From the NCBI GenBank assembly GCA_038250675.1, contig JBBSCB010000005.1, positions 1 to 64,000 of the forward strand: a DNA stretch of 64,000 nt, given 5' to 3'. Made by a program: the position numbers and the translations under genes. The notes below the pieces were generated by a model, which saw only the letters and a program-made list of their open reading frames with translations, was not told the DNA's origin and did no database searches. This document shows positions 32,210 through 40,931 of this stretch, in pieces. Position 1 is the stretch's first letter; each line of letters starts with the position of its first letter. The stretch is from JAICUF01 sp038250675. Its GTDB lineage: Bacteria > Gemmatimonadota > Gemmatimonadetes > Gemmatimonadales > GWC2-71-9.

Positions 32210-33769
32210 TCAGCGGGTGTGCAGCAACTCTCCCAGCCGGGGAAACTGGGCCAGGGCCAGCTCGACGTCGGGGTCGGTCCGGAGCGCCAGCTCCTCCGCG
32301 GCGTCCGGCCCCCAGCGGACCTCCGCCACGCGCATCGCCATGTAACGGGCGATCCGGGCCCGGGCGGCGGGCGCGGGCTGGCTCACCACGTGGAAACGGG
32401 CCCGGGCCCGGCTCAGCAGCGGAACCATCAGGGCCGCATCCCAGCGGTCCTGCCCGGCAAACCAGGCCGCCCGCGCGGCCACGGTGGCCGGCAGTGTCGC
32501 GGCGACGCTATCGGCGATCACGGTGGTGAAGCCGCTGTCGTCGGCCACGCTGAACCAGACCGGCAGGTCGGGACGCGGACTAGGCACGTCGGGCACGATG
32601 CCACCGCCGCCCCGGACGTCCCGCCCGTGCTCGGTCTTCCAGACCGCCATGGTGTCCTGTTCCGCGCCGCTCCGGCCCGCCATGGCGTAGTACTGCTCGG
32701 CGTCGATGCCCTGGTAACGGCGCTGGATGAGGCGCCCGCTGGGGGTGACCACGCGGGCGGTGGTGAGCCAGACGACGTCACCGCCCGGCAGCGGCATGGA
32801 CATCTGCATCAGCGCCTTGCCGAAGCTCCGCCGCCCCACGATCAGCGCGCGGTCGTGGTCCTGCAGACTGCCGCTGAGCATTTCGGAGGCGCTGGCGCTC
32901 CCCCGATCCACCAGCAGGACGAGCGGGAGCTGCAGAAAGTCGCCCGCTTGCTTCGTGGCGACCGAATCGAGCCCGGTCTTCTTGCGCCCCTGCGTGTGGA
33001 AGACCTCGCTGTGGGCGGGGAGGAAGAGCGAGGCGATGTCCACCATCGCATCCACGTTGCCGCCGGGATTGCCGCGGAGGTCGAGCACCAGCTGGCGCGC
33101 GCCCATACCCCGTGCCTTCCCCAGCGCGTCCTTCAGCTCCCTGGGCGATCCCGGCGTGAACTCGGCCAGCTGCACGTAGGCGGTGGTGGCGTCAAGCATG
33201 CGAGGCGGCGCCACCGCGCGAGCCGAGAGGACGTCGCGCTTGAGGGTGACGGCAAAGGTGTCGGGATCGAGCCGGGCGCCGCGCTCGAGGGTGAGGCGGA
33301 GCTTGCTGCCCTTTTCTCCCAGAAGGCGAGTCTCGATGTCGCTCGCGCTGAGCCCGGCCACCGAGCTGTCGTTGAGCCGCCGGATCCGGTCGCCCGACTG
33401 GATCCCGGCCCTGGCGGCCGGGCTTTTGGCCTCGACGCCAAGCACGACGAGGGCGCCCTCGGCCTCCTCGACGGCGAGCCCGGTGCCGCCGAGCTGGCCG
33501 TGCTCGTAGCGTGCACGGAGCTCGAAATCCGCCTGGCTGACGTAGCGGCTGTGCGGATCGAGCGAGCGCAGCATGCCGTTGATGGCAGCGCGCACCAGGC
33601 TCCCCATGTCCACCGAGTCCACGTAATTGACGCGGATCTGGCTCACGACGCCGGAAAAGGTCTGGAGCTGCTCGTACGCCGTGGGCGCCGTCTGCGCCGC
33701 CGCGCGGAGCGGCGCCAGCGCCGTGCCGACCGCGATGCCGATCGCGAGCGAGGTCACGCGAGCGGTCAC
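32210..33769 (-). CDS. S41 C-terminal processing protease with PDZ domain
   Basis: The protein has 519 residues from the GTG at 33769, which gives a signal peptide (VTSLAIGIAVGTALAPLRAAAQ). Next comes an N-terminal helical part (VVSQIRVNYVDSVDMGSLVR, LRSLDPHSRYVS). The PDZ domain follows (GTGLAVEEAEGALVVLGVEA, AARAGIQSGDRIRRLND), then the S41 core with LVLDLRGNPGGNVDAMVDIA, the serine in DRGSASASEMLSG and the lysine in GRRSFGKALMQM. The family trims periplasmic proteins from their C-termini. A C-terminal extension of about 120 residues is unusual but not unique. It starts 10 bases behind the TPR gene, so the two are one operon. Confidence 0.92.
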   Translation of the reverse strand: MTARVTSLAIGIAVGTALAPLRAAAQTAPTAYEQLQTFSGVVSQIRVNYVDSVDMGSLVRAAINGMLRSLDPHSRYVSQADFELRARYEHGQLGGTGLAVEEAEGALVVLGVEAKSPAARAGIQSGDRIRRLNDSSVAGLSASDIETRLLGEKGSKLRLTLERGARLDPDTFAVTLKRDVLSARAVAPPRMLDATTAYVQLAEFTPGSPRELKDALGKARGMGARQLVLDLRGNPGGNVDAMVDIASLFLPAHSEVFHTQGRKKTGLDSVATKQAGDFLQLPLVLLVDRGSASASEMLSGSLQDHDRALIVGRRSFGKALMQMSMPLPGGDVVWLTTARVVTPSGRLIQRRYQGIDAEQYYAMAGRSGAEQDTMAVWKTEHGRDVRGGGGIVPDVPSPRPDLPVWFSVADDSGFTTVIADSVAATLPATVAARAAWFAGQDRWDAALMVPLLSRARARFHVVSQPAPAARARIARYMAMRVAEVRWGPDAAEELALRTDPDVELALAQFPRLGELLHTR

Positions 33770-33779
33770 CCGCCGGCGC

Positions 33780-34925
33780 CTAGTGCAGCTCGGTGAGGCG
33801 CTGCCGGGCGGACGCGATTTGCCGGTCATATCGGCTCGGTGCGAGGGAGACGAACCGCGCAAACGCGGCCCGGGCCGCGTCGCGCTTCTGAAGCTGGAGA
33901 TCGGCGATGCCGAGCCAGTAGAGTGGGCGGGTATCGCGCGGGTTGGCTTCCACCGCCTTCTCGAGCGTGTCCGCGGCGGCCGGGAACTGCCCTGCCCGGC
34001 CCAGCGTGACACCGAGATCGAGCAGCAGTGACGGGTCGCCGGGATTGACGTCGAGCGCGCGACGCCGCTCGGCGAGCGCGCGGGGCCAGTCGTGCGCCGC
34101 CTCGTAGATCCGGGCCAGCTGCACATGGGCCATGTAGTTGCCGACGTCGTTCTCGAGCACCGTCTGGTAACCGCGGATGGCCTCGTCGGTGCGGCCGGCC
34201 CGCTGGTGCAGCGCCGCGAGCGTGTAGCGGTACTCGTTGGCTTCGAGCGGCGCTACGTCGACCGTGTCGCCCGCGGCGACCTTCTCCATCCGGGCGATGA
34301 GGCGCGTGAGGTCCTCGACCGCCACGCTGTCGTGCCCGCTGTGTTCGGCGGCCATGGCCCGCAGGAACAGGAGCCCGGTGCCAACCGAGTCCATGCCGAA
34401 CTTCCGGCCGGCCCGCTCGACCTCCTGGTCAAAGGCTTCGAAGGCGGGCGCGTACTGTCCCTCGAGCAGGCGGTTGAGGCCGCCGAGGATGCCGCCGCTG
34501 GCGGACGACGTGCGCACCCCGCCCAGCATCCGGATGTCCACCAGCGGATCGAGGAGAAAGGCGTGCGTGATCAGCCGATCGCGCGCCTTGACCGTGTCGC
34601 GCACGGCGGCGTCCTTGCCCGCGCGCCAGATCCGGGACCAGTAGTCCTGGTCCCGCTCGCGCACGACGCCGAGCGCCAGATACGCCTCGGCAAAGGTGTT
34701 CTCGATCGCGATGGCGTCGCGCAGCTCGCGCTCGGCGTCGCCCCACCGCTTCCGTGACCAGTAGCCGATGGCGACGTTGTAGTGGGCCGCCGCGTCGTTC
34801 GAGTCGGTGCGCACGCGCGCTTCGAGGTCTTCCAGTTTCTCGGCGATGATGACCTTCTGCGCGCCCAGCGGGCGCGGCGCCAGGCCGGCGAGCAGGATCG
34901 CCGCGGTCAGGAGTCGGCGCATCAT
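33780..34925 (-). CDS. Periplasmic TPR-repeat protein
   Basis: The protein has 381 residues. The ATG ATG pair at 34925 gives the signal peptide MMRRLLTAAILLAGLAPRPLGAQ. The rest is tetratricopeptide-like (DSNDAAAHYNVAIGYWSRKR, NEYRYTLAALHQRAGRTDEA, PSLLLDLGVTLGRAGQFPAA, TRPLYWLGIADLQLQKRDAA) and ends FVSLAPSRYDRQIASARQRL. It probably scaffolds protein complexes, perhaps with the S41 protease behind it. Its start codon overlaps the stop of the truncated paralogue at 34922-35088. Confidence 0.8.
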   Translation of the reverse strand: MMRRLLTAAILLAGLAPRPLGAQKVIIAEKLEDLEARVRTDSNDAAAHYNVAIGYWSRKRWGDAERELRDAIAIENTFAEAYLALGVVRERDQDYWSRIWRAGKDAAVRDTVKARDRLITHAFLLDPLVDIRMLGGVRTSSASGGILGGLNRLLEGQYAPAFEAFDQEVERAGRKFGMDSVGTGLLFLRAMAAEHSGHDSVAVEDLTRLIARMEKVAAGDTVDVAPLEANEYRYTLAALHQRAGRTDEAIRGYQTVLENDVGNYMAHVQLARIYEAAHDWPRALAERRRALDVNPGDPSLLLDLGVTLGRAGQFPAAADTLEKAVEANPRDTRPLYWLGIADLQLQKRDAARAAFARFVSLAPSRYDRQIASARQRLTELH

Positions 34926-35088
34926 TGCAGCGTGGCGAGCTGCGCGCGCGCGTCCGTCACCTGTTCGGCAAACCGGCTCGGTGCCATGGCCACGAAGTCG
35001 GTGAGCGTGGCGCACCCAGCAGCAGCGCGGCCAGCACGAGCCGGGTGGCGCGCGCCGGGGGGCGGGCGCAGGCGTCGAACATGCGCAT
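34922..35088 (-). pseudogene. Stump of a second TPR gene: signal peptide joined out of frame to the last 30 codons
   Basis: From the ATG at 35088 the frame reads MRMFDACARPPARATRLVLA and then ALLLG, a signal peptide. One frame over, the sequence then reads ATLTDFVAMAPSRFAEQVTD, then ARAQLATLQ and a stop. That end closely parallels the end of the neighbouring TPR protein (FVSLAPSRYDRQIASARQRL). The whole TPR body between them is gone, and the join is out of frame. The stop overlaps the start of the intact TPR gene, so the stump may still deliver ribosomes to it. Confidence 0.7.
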
Positions 35089-35240
35089 CCTTCGGTTGGG
35101 GCACCGCCGTGCGCCATGCCCGCCGGACACACGCCGGGCGGCGCCGATGCGATGCTGGTGATCGCTGCTGAGGCTCGACTGGGGAAGCGGTCTGGCAGGA
35201 CCGCGTCAGACAAGGTGCGGCGCGGTACCGCGACGGTCAA

Positions 35241-35276
35241 GCGTCACGAAATCCGACGGAGCGGATCGCGTGACGC
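35241..35276. repeat. Two-step inverted repeat
   Basis: GCGTCACG (35241-35248) pairs with CGTGACGC (35269-35276). Inside it ATCCG pairs with CGGAT, giving a 13-bp hairpin with a 2-base internal mismatch and a 6-base loop. It lies between the TPR stump and the amidohydrolase, 24 bases from the next hairpin. Confidence 0.6.
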
Positions 35277-35299
35277 AAAATCGCCGGTTCTGAGGAATT

Positions 35300-35340
35300 T
35301 GCGACAGCGGACCACCGGAGAGCCGCGGTCCGCTGTCGCA
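35300..35340 (-). terminator. Strong hairpin after the amidohydrolase gene
   Basis: A perfect 14-bp stem TGCGACAGCGGACC/GGTCCGCTGTCGCA with a 13-base loop lies 8 bases past the amidohydrolase stop on the minus strand. It is followed by AAATTCCTCA rather than a clean T-run. It probably works as a terminator or 3' stabiliser. Confidence 0.6.
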
Positions 35341-35348
35341 CTGCGACG

Positions 35349-37031
35349 TCATTCCGCCGAAAACACGACCTTCCCGCCCACGACGGTCATGCGCACCTTG
35401 GCCTGCTGGATCTCCTCCGGCCGGATCGTGGTCAGGTCCTGGTCCAGCAGCACGAGGTCGGCTTTCTGGCCGGCCCGCAGCACGCCGCGCTGGCCTTCCG
35501 CGAACATGGCGTAGGCATCGCCCTCGGTGTAGGCGCGGAGCGCCTCATCCACGCTGATCTTCTCGTTGGGCAGCCAGCCGCCGGGGTTCTTGTCATCCAG
35601 GGTGCGGCGGGTGACGGCGGCGTAGATCCCCAGCAGCGGATCGATGGGCGCCACCGTCCAGTCGGAGCCGAAGGCGAGGCGCGCGTGCCGATCCAGCAGA
35701 CTGCGGAAGACGTACATGTTGTGGATCCGCTGCGCGCCGACCCGCTTCTCGGCCCAGCGGCCGTCGTCGATCGCGTGGTAGGGCTGCATCGACGCGACGA
35801 CGCCGAGCCGGGCGAGCCGGGTCACGTCGGCGGGCCGGAGGTGCTGGGCGTGCTCGATCCGGAAGCGGCGGTCGCGGGCGCCGTGCGCCTTGGCCACGCT
35901 GTCGTAGATGTCGAGCACCAGTCCGTTGGCCTTTTCGCCGATGGCGTGGACCGCGATCTGGAGGCCGACGGAATCCCCCGCCCCGATCCAGCGGCGGAGG
36001 GAGTCCTCCGGCGTGACCAGCAACCCCGACGTGCTCGGGTCGTCGGCATACGGTTCGTAGAAGAGCGCGGTGCGGGAGCCGAGCGAGCCGTCGACGAATC
36101 CCTTGAGGCCGGCCACGCGGAGGAAGTCGTCGCCGGGTCCGTCGGCCTTGAGCGTGTCCGCCATCCGGCGCCAGGCGCCGAGCGGCACGTACACGGACAC
36201 GCGGGTGAGCAGCGTGCCGTTGCGGTAGGCCCGTTTGATGGCAGCCAGCTCGCCCCAGCTCACCGACACCGCCGACACCCCGGTCACGCCCTTGGAGGCG
36301 GCCCAGTGCGTGGCGCGCGCAATGGCCGAGTCGCTCTGTTCGGGTGATGGGTCAGGGATGGCGCGATAGATCAGGCCCTGGGCGTTGTCCTTGAAGATGC
36401 CGGTGGGATTGCCGGCCGCGTCGCGGACGATGGTGCCGCCGGCGATGTCGGGCGTCTGCCGGGAGACCTTGGCCAGACGCATGGCGGCGGCATTGGCGAC
36501 CGCCATGTGGCCGTCGAGCCGGTTGACGTAGACCGGGTTGTTGGGCGTCACCGAGTCGATCCAGCCGTGCTCGGGCAGCGGCGAGCCGGCCCAGCGCTCG
36601 TGGTCCCAGTCGCCGCCCTGGATCCATTCGCCGGGCTTGAGCGTGGCGGCAAAGGCCTTGAGCCGCGCGATGAACTCCTCGGGGGTATTGGCGTCGCGAA
36701 GGTCCACGCTCCGAAGCTGGAACCCGCCGCTCATGAAGTGGGTGTGGGCATCGTTGAAGCCCGGAGCCACCATGCCGCCGCCGTTGGTCACGACGCGGGT
36801 GCTCGCGCCAGCGTAGGCGCCCACCGTGGCGCTGTCACCCACGGCCATGATCGTATCACCCTGCACCGCCACCGCGGCGGCCCAGGGCCGCGCCGAATCA
36901 CCGGTCCAGACGCGGCCGTAGACGATCATGTCGGCCACCGGGGAGGCCGCACCGGTGGCATTGGGACTGCGATTGGCCTCGCACGCGGCGAGGGTGAGGA
37001 CGGCGGCGAGCAGAGCGCGGGCGAGCGTCAT
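35349..37031 (-). CDS. Exported amidohydrolase (YtcJ/LAF3 type)
   Basis: The protein has 560 residues from the ATG at 37031. The lipoprotein signal has lipobox LTLAAC. The metal-dependent amidohydrolase barrel has GFNDAHTHFMSGG (first metal histidines), AVHAIGEKANGLVL, RIEHAQHLRPADVTRL and AFGSDWTVAPIDPLLGI (closing aspartate). The composite N- and C-terminal beta sandwich (IVYGRVWTGDSARPWAAAVA; GQKADLVLLDQDL) is complete. The YtcJ family cleaves amide bonds of unknown natural substrates. The lipid anchor puts it in the periplasm or on the surface, which is common in this lineage. Confidence 0.88.
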   Translation of the reverse strand: MTLARALLAAVLTLAACEANRSPNATGAASPVADMIVYGRVWTGDSARPWAAAVAVQGDTIMAVGDSATVGAYAGASTRVVTNGGGMVAPGFNDAHTHFMSGGFQLRSVDLRDANTPEEFIARLKAFAATLKPGEWIQGGDWDHERWAGSPLPEHGWIDSVTPNNPVYVNRLDGHMAVANAAAMRLAKVSRQTPDIAGGTIVRDAAGNPTGIFKDNAQGLIYRAIPDPSPEQSDSAIARATHWAASKGVTGVSAVSVSWGELAAIKRAYRNGTLLTRVSVYVPLGAWRRMADTLKADGPGDDFLRVAGLKGFVDGSLGSRTALFYEPYADDPSTSGLLVTPEDSLRRWIGAGDSVGLQIAVHAIGEKANGLVLDIYDSVAKAHGARDRRFRIEHAQHLRPADVTRLARLGVVASMQPYHAIDDGRWAEKRVGAQRIHNMYVFRSLLDRHARLAFGSDWTVAPIDPLLGIYAAVTRRTLDDKNPGGWLPNEKISVDEALRAYTEGDAYAMFAEGQRGVLRAGQKADLVLLDQDLTTIRPEEIQQAKVRMTVVGGKVVFSAE

Positions 37032-37041
37032 CCGGGGCCTT

Positions 37042-37284
37042 TCAGCGAATCTTGGTGAAGCGGCGGAGCGATTCCAGCCGCTCGAGGGCGCTGCCGCCGG
37101 TGGCGGCCGGCGCGACGGAAAAGAGATCACGGATATCGAGCAGGATTTCGAGCATCAGCTGGTCGCGCATGTAGGAGTTCTCGAGATCGGCCATGCGTGA
37201 GACGGAGCCGTCGGCCTTGGCCCGGTCGTACGTCTCACGGTAGAGCGTTTCGAGATTGGCGAGGATCCGGTCGCGCGGGCGCAT
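37042..37284 (-). CDS. Small helical protein, unknown
   Basis: The protein has 80 residues, all predicted helix and rich in charge (LANLETLYRETYDRAKADGS, YMRDQLMLEILLDIRDLF). There is no signal peptide or known motif. It is 10 bases upstream of the amidohydrolase on the same strand and divergent from the mazG-like gene, so it should share a promoter region with both. The even heptad spacing suggests a coiled-coil dimer. Confidence 0.6.
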   Translation of the reverse strand: MRPRDRILANLETLYRETYDRAKADGSVSRMADLENSYMRDQLMLEILLDIRDLFSVAPAATGGSALERLESLRRFTKIR

Positions 37285-37387
37285 GGACGGTCGGGGTACG
37301 GGGATTGGCTGGGACTGCCGGCGTCTCTAATGTACGTCCGTTCCCCCGCGGCCAATAGGCGGCCGCGCTCCCCCAGCCGGTATCGCC

Positions 37388-37699
37388 ATGAACGAGATGC
37401 AGCGTCGCGTGGATGCGTGGGTCGGGCAGTTCGAGGAGGGCTACTTCGACCCGATGACCAATCTGGTCCGCCTGGCCGAGGAGGTGGGCGAGCTGGCCCG
37501 CGAGGTGAACCACCGCTTCGGGCGGAAGACCCGCAAGCCGGAGGAGCCGGAGGGCGACCTCGCGCTGGAGATGGCCGACATCATGTTCGTGCTGATCTGC
37601 ATGGCCAACCGCGAGGGGATCGACCTCGACGTGGCGTTCGACCGAATGATGGCCAAGGTGGAGCACCGCGACCGGGACCGCTGGACCCGCCGCACCTGA
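37388..37699 (+). CDS. MazG-family nucleotide pyrophosphohydrolase
   Basis: The protein has 103 residues, a single-domain MazG. The metal-binding set is present: LAEEVGELAREVNHRFG (ExxE) and LALEMADIMFVLICMANREG (ExxD). These small enzymes hydrolyse nucleoside triphosphates to monophosphates and PPi, cleaning the pool of abnormal or excess NTPs. The ATG at 37388 is preferred over the upstream frame, which is Arg/Pro-rich non-coding DNA. Confidence 0.88.
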   Translation: MNEMQRRVDAWVGQFEEGYFDPMTNLVRLAEEVGELAREVNHRFGRKTRKPEEPEGDLALEMADIMFVLICMANREGIDLDVAFDRMMAKVEHRDRDRWTRRT

Positions 37700-37708
37700 C
37701 GGCGCGGC

Positions 37709-38617
37709 CTACTCCCAGTCGCGCGGCTCGCTCTCCAGCTCGGCCAGCAGCGTGCGATAGCTCGTCAGCCGGTCGGTCGCGATGACGCCGGCGGCCACTG
37801 CCGCCTGGATGGCGCAGCCGGGCTCCGACATGTGGCGGCAATCGCCGTACTTGCACTCACCGATCAGCGGGCGCATCTCGGGAAAGCACGACGCCAGCTC
37901 CCGCGGCTCGATCCCCCAGAGCCCCACTTCGCTGAAGCCCGGCGTATCCACCAGATAGCCGCCCGCCGCCAGCGGAATCATGATGGCGCCGACGGTCGTG
38001 TTGGTGCCGCGGCGCACTCGCCGGCTGATCTCGCCCACCCGAAGTTTCAATCCCGGCTGGATCGCGTTCAGCAGACTCGACTTGCCGGCGCCGGAGGGGC
38101 CGGTGACGACCGAGGTGCGGCCCACCAGGGCCCGGCGCAGCTCGTCGATCCCTTCGCCGGTGGTGACGCTGCTGGGATACACCACGTACCCCGCGCCCCG
38201 GTACCGGGCGGCGAGCGCCGTCGCCGGCTCGAGGTCGATCTTGTTGAGGATCACCGCGGCGGGAATGCCGTTGGCCTCGGCCACGACCAGCAGGCGGTCG
38301 ATGAGCTGCGGGATGGGGGCGGGATCCCGGGTGGCGGTGACCACGAAGACTTCGTCGATGTTGGCGGCCACCGGCCGGGTGCCGCGCCCTTCGGGCACGC
38401 GACGTTCCAGCAGTGTCCGGCGGGGGCCGACGCCGGTGATGGCATAGAGTTCGCCGCCCGGCTCCGGCTCCAGGTCCACCAGGTCGCCGACTACCACCTT
38501 CTCGGTGCCGCGCTTGACCCGGCCGCGCAGGATGGCGCGGAGCTCGCCATCGGCGGTGCGGACCCGGTAGACCGCGCCATCCCGCTCGATGACGGTGCCC
38601 CGCGGTCCGCTCACCAC
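37709..38617 (-). CDS. rsgA: Ribosome small-subunit-dependent GTPase A
   Basis: The protein has 302 residues from a GTG. The GTPase motifs are circularly permuted, with G4 (AVILNKIDLEP, about 123) before G1 (VTGPSGAGKSSLLNA, about 172) and G3 (VDTPGFSEVGLW). An N-terminal OB-fold (VVVGDLVDLEP) and a C-terminal zinc finger CKYGDCRHMSEPGC are present. It helps the last steps of 30S subunit assembly. Its start overlaps the end of the small gene at 38611 by 7 bases. Confidence 0.96.
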   Translation of the reverse strand: MVSGPRGTVIERDGAVYRVRTADGELRAILRGRVKRGTEKVVVGDLVDLEPEPGGELYAITGVGPRRTLLERRVPEGRGTRPVAANIDEVFVVTATRDPAPIPQLIDRLLVVAEANGIPAAVILNKIDLEPATALAARYRGAGYVVYPSSVTTGEGIDELRRALVGRTSVVTGPSGAGKSSLLNAIQPGLKLRVGEISRRVRRGTNTTVGAIMIPLAAGGYLVDTPGFSEVGLWGIEPRELASCFPEMRPLIGECKYGDCRHMSEPGCAIQAAVAAGVIATDRLTSYRTLLAELESEPRDWE

Positions 38618-38925
38618 TCGCCCGGCGCTGCGGCGATCGCCTCGTCGAGCGCGGCCTTCACGTCGTAGAGCGAGAGTGCCTTGATCCGCTCTTCGGCATC
38701 GGCGACCGTGGGGCCCCAGGCGAGGGCCGGCGTCTCCAGATGTCCGACGGGCCGGTCACCGCCGGCGGACCACCGGACGAAGAGGAGTGCGGCCGCATAG
38801 CGTCCCCGCGCGTCGGGTTCGTCCTCGACGTACACCGCGACCGAATACGGCTCGCCGTCGCTCCCGGAGAACGCCGCCGCCCGGTCGTGCTTGACCATGT
38901 ATCCGCCCAGCGTGAACTCGCTCAC
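38611..38925 (-). CDS. Small cytoplasmic protein, unknown
   Basis: The protein has 104 residues from the GTG at 38925, whose TGA overlaps the proline dehydrogenase stop (GTGA). It is a compact alpha/beta protein: FTLGGYMVKHDRAAAFSGSD, PYSVAVYVEDEPDARGRYAA, FVRWSAGGDRPVGHLETPAL. No family is recognised. It is translationally coupled to the genes on both sides (PRODH before, rsgA after), which suggests co-expression but not a shared task. Confidence 0.65.
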   Translation of the reverse strand: MSEFTLGGYMVKHDRAAAFSGSDGEPYSVAVYVEDEPDARGRYAAALLFVRWSAGGDRPVGHLETPALAWGPTVADAEERIKALSLYDVKAALDEAIAAAPGEW

Positions 38926-39854
38926 CGTCCCGATACCGACTCCCTGACGACGTTGCCCAGCATGAACGCGATATTGGCGGGACGCTCCGCCAGCCGGCGC
39001 ATGAGATAGGGATACCACTGCGTGCCGAAAGGGATGTACACCCGCATGTTGTATCCGGCGCGCCGCAGCTCCTCCTGCAGATCGCGCCGCACGCCGTAGA
39101 GCATCTGGAACTCGTAACGCTCCGTCCCGATGGCCTCGCGCCGGGCCAGCTTCCGCGCGTGGCTGATGATGGCGGCGTCGTGGGTGGCTATGCCCGGGTA
39201 ATGGCCCTCGCGGAGCAGCCGCTCCATCAGCGTCACGTAGTTGCGGTCCACGTCGGCCTTGTCGGGAAAGGCGACCGTGGCCGGCTCCAGATAGGCGCCC
39301 TTGCAGAGGCGCACCCGCGCCTTCCGTTCGATCAGCGTCGCGATGTCCGCCTCGGAGCGGCGGAGCGACGACTGGATCACGACGCCGCACGAGGCCGCAT
39401 GCGTCGGCAGCACGCGCTGGTAGAAGAAGTCGATGGTGCGCTGGGTGTAGGCCGAGCTCTCCATGTCGAGCCGGACAAACCCGCCGAGGGCGGCGGCGCG
39501 GTCGAGGATCTCGCGCATGTTCCGGGCACAGAGCTCCTCGTCCACATCGAAGCCCATCTGCGTCAGCTTGACCGACACGTTCACCTCGGCGCCGCTCGCC
39601 GCGAGCCGGTCGAGCATCGTGAGATACTCGCCCTTGGCGGCAACCGCTTCCGCCGCCTGCGTCACGCTCTCGCCCAGCAGATCGAGCGACGCGGTGATCC
39701 CCCGCCCCTTGAGTTCGGCCGCCGCGGCGACCCCTTCAGCGATCGTTTCGCCGGCCACGAATCGCGACGCAAAGCGGCGGGCCAGGCGGTTGCGCTTCAC
39801 AAATTCGAAAATGCGCTGCTGCTGCGACAGCCAGAGAAGACCTCGACGCATCAT
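38922..39854 (-). CDS. Proline dehydrogenase (single-domain)
   Basis: The protein has 310 residues from the ATG ATG at 39854 (MMRRGLLWLSQQQRIFEFVK). The FAD-binding beta/alpha barrel is complete: GITASLDLLGESVTQ, VNVSVKLTQMGFDVDEELC, VRLDMESSAYTQRTIDFFY, RVRLCKGAYLEPATVAFPDK, YEFQMLYGVRRDLQ and YIPFGTQWYPYLMRRLAERP. It oxidises proline to pyrroline-5-carboxylate and feeds electrons to quinone. The P5C dehydrogenase partner is not adjacent. The family also gives monofunctional enzymes in Deinococcus and Gram-positives. Confidence 0.93.
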   Translation of the reverse strand: MMRRGLLWLSQQQRIFEFVKRNRLARRFASRFVAGETIAEGVAAAAELKGRGITASLDLLGESVTQAAEAVAAKGEYLTMLDRLAASGAEVNVSVKLTQMGFDVDEELCARNMREILDRAAALGGFVRLDMESSAYTQRTIDFFYQRVLPTHAASCGVVIQSSLRRSEADIATLIERKARVRLCKGAYLEPATVAFPDKADVDRNYVTLMERLLREGHYPGIATHDAAIISHARKLARREAIGTERYEFQMLYGVRRDLQEELRRAGYNMRVYIPFGTQWYPYLMRRLAERPANIAFMLGNVVRESVSGR

Positions 39855-40157
39855 GCGGCTGATGTCCTTGCAGAGAGCGGAGCCGCCCGCCGGGCCGGCC
39901 AAAGTGTCCCGAAGTTAGCCGCACGCCGGGACCCAGCATAGGGCCGGTGTGACACCGCTCACGGGGGCCGGCGCGGGCCGCGCGTATCGTCGGAGCCGGC
40001 ATCAATATCCATCACCGGTCCTGATCTGGAGCCCGCAAGGCACAGCGCGCAATACGAACACAGGCGGGCTCCAACGGCCACGCTGGCGCGGCTTCGGTCG
40101 CTCGTGATCCCGCCGGAGCGGGCTGCCCCGCGAGAAGGTGCTGGCGACGGGCCGTGG
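39855..40157. other. Intergenic region with a 9-bp inverted repeat
   Basis: 303 bases with no supported gene on either strand; the open frames that cross it have non-coding composition. It holds GGAGCCCGC (40028-40036) and GCGGGCTCC (40064-40072), 27 bases apart. The pair is too widely spaced for a normal terminator. Confidence 0.4.
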
Positions 40158-40733
40158 TCATGCGCGTGCTGCGGGAGGCGTCGAGGCGCGCCTGAACCGG
40201 CAGCCCAGCGCCAGGTACACGGTGAGCACGACGTCGAGCGCCAGCTCGAGCGCGCTGAACAGCCGCCCATGATACCGGGGATCCCAGTAGCTCACGACAC
40301 TGTGAAAGCGCAGGTGCCGGTCGAGCGGAAAGAGCAGCAACGGGCCGTCGGACACATGGGTGAGGATGTCGAGCACCGCGTGGAGGAACAGCGCCGCCGC
40401 GCACCAGGCCAGCCACCGTCCCCACGCCCGCTCGCGTCCCGCCGTGAGCGCCACCGCCAGCACGGCGCCGATGACGAGCGGCGCGTGCAGGGTGCTCCGC
40501 GCCGCCAGCCAGAACGGGTCCTGCACATAGAGCGTGCCCAGCATCCGGTCGAGCGCCCGCTGAAGCGTCCAGCCCAGCACGCCGCAGTAGTAGACACCGC
40601 CGCCGGCGACGAGCAGAAAGAGCGGGATATCGGGCGCGACCGATCCCCACAGCACCGCGCTGAGCGGAATTTGCCGACCGGGGGCCGCGCGGCGGAGCGC
40701 CGCCGCGATGAGCGCATGGGATGGAGTGTTCAC
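40158..40733 (-). CDS. Membrane-bound metal-dependent hydrolase-like protein (YdjM/DUF457 type)
   Basis: The protein has 191 residues from the GTG at 40733, which has GGAG just upstream; an ATG at 40760 would add nine basic residues. It starts MNTPSHALIAAALRRAAPG and continues SAVLWGSVAPDIPLF, with further helices and LFLHAVLDILTHVSDGPLLL. The HA, APDIP and HxxLDxxTH elements are those of the YdjM family, membrane proteins thought to bind a metal. Their reaction is unknown. Confidence 0.7.
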   Translation of the reverse strand: MNTPSHALIAAALRRAAPGRQIPLSAVLWGSVAPDIPLFLLVAGGGVYYCGVLGWTLQRALDRMLGTLYVQDPFWLAARSTLHAPLVIGAVLAVALTAGRERAWGRWLAWCAAALFLHAVLDILTHVSDGPLLLFPLDRHLRFHSVVSYWDPRYHGRLFSALELALDVVLTVYLALGCRFRRASTPPAARA

Positions 40734-40931
40734 GCGTCTCCGGCGGCCCAACACGCGCATTGAACTGGGGGCGCGCCGTCAGGGGGGGCCGGCTCTCGGC
40801 GCCTGGACAAGGAGCATCGATTGGTGTCGGCTGGGGAGTCGCAGACAGCGGATGCGCAGCTGTCAGGCCGCAAGAAACCACGCGGTGAGCGTCGACCGAC
40901 AACTACCGGGCGTACGATGCGGCGCCCTTTG

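Noticed and set aside
40012..40902. Long minus-strand frame across the YdjM-like gene and its flanks
   Set aside because: It is a shadow of the YdjM-like gene in another frame and lacks any domain or start signal.
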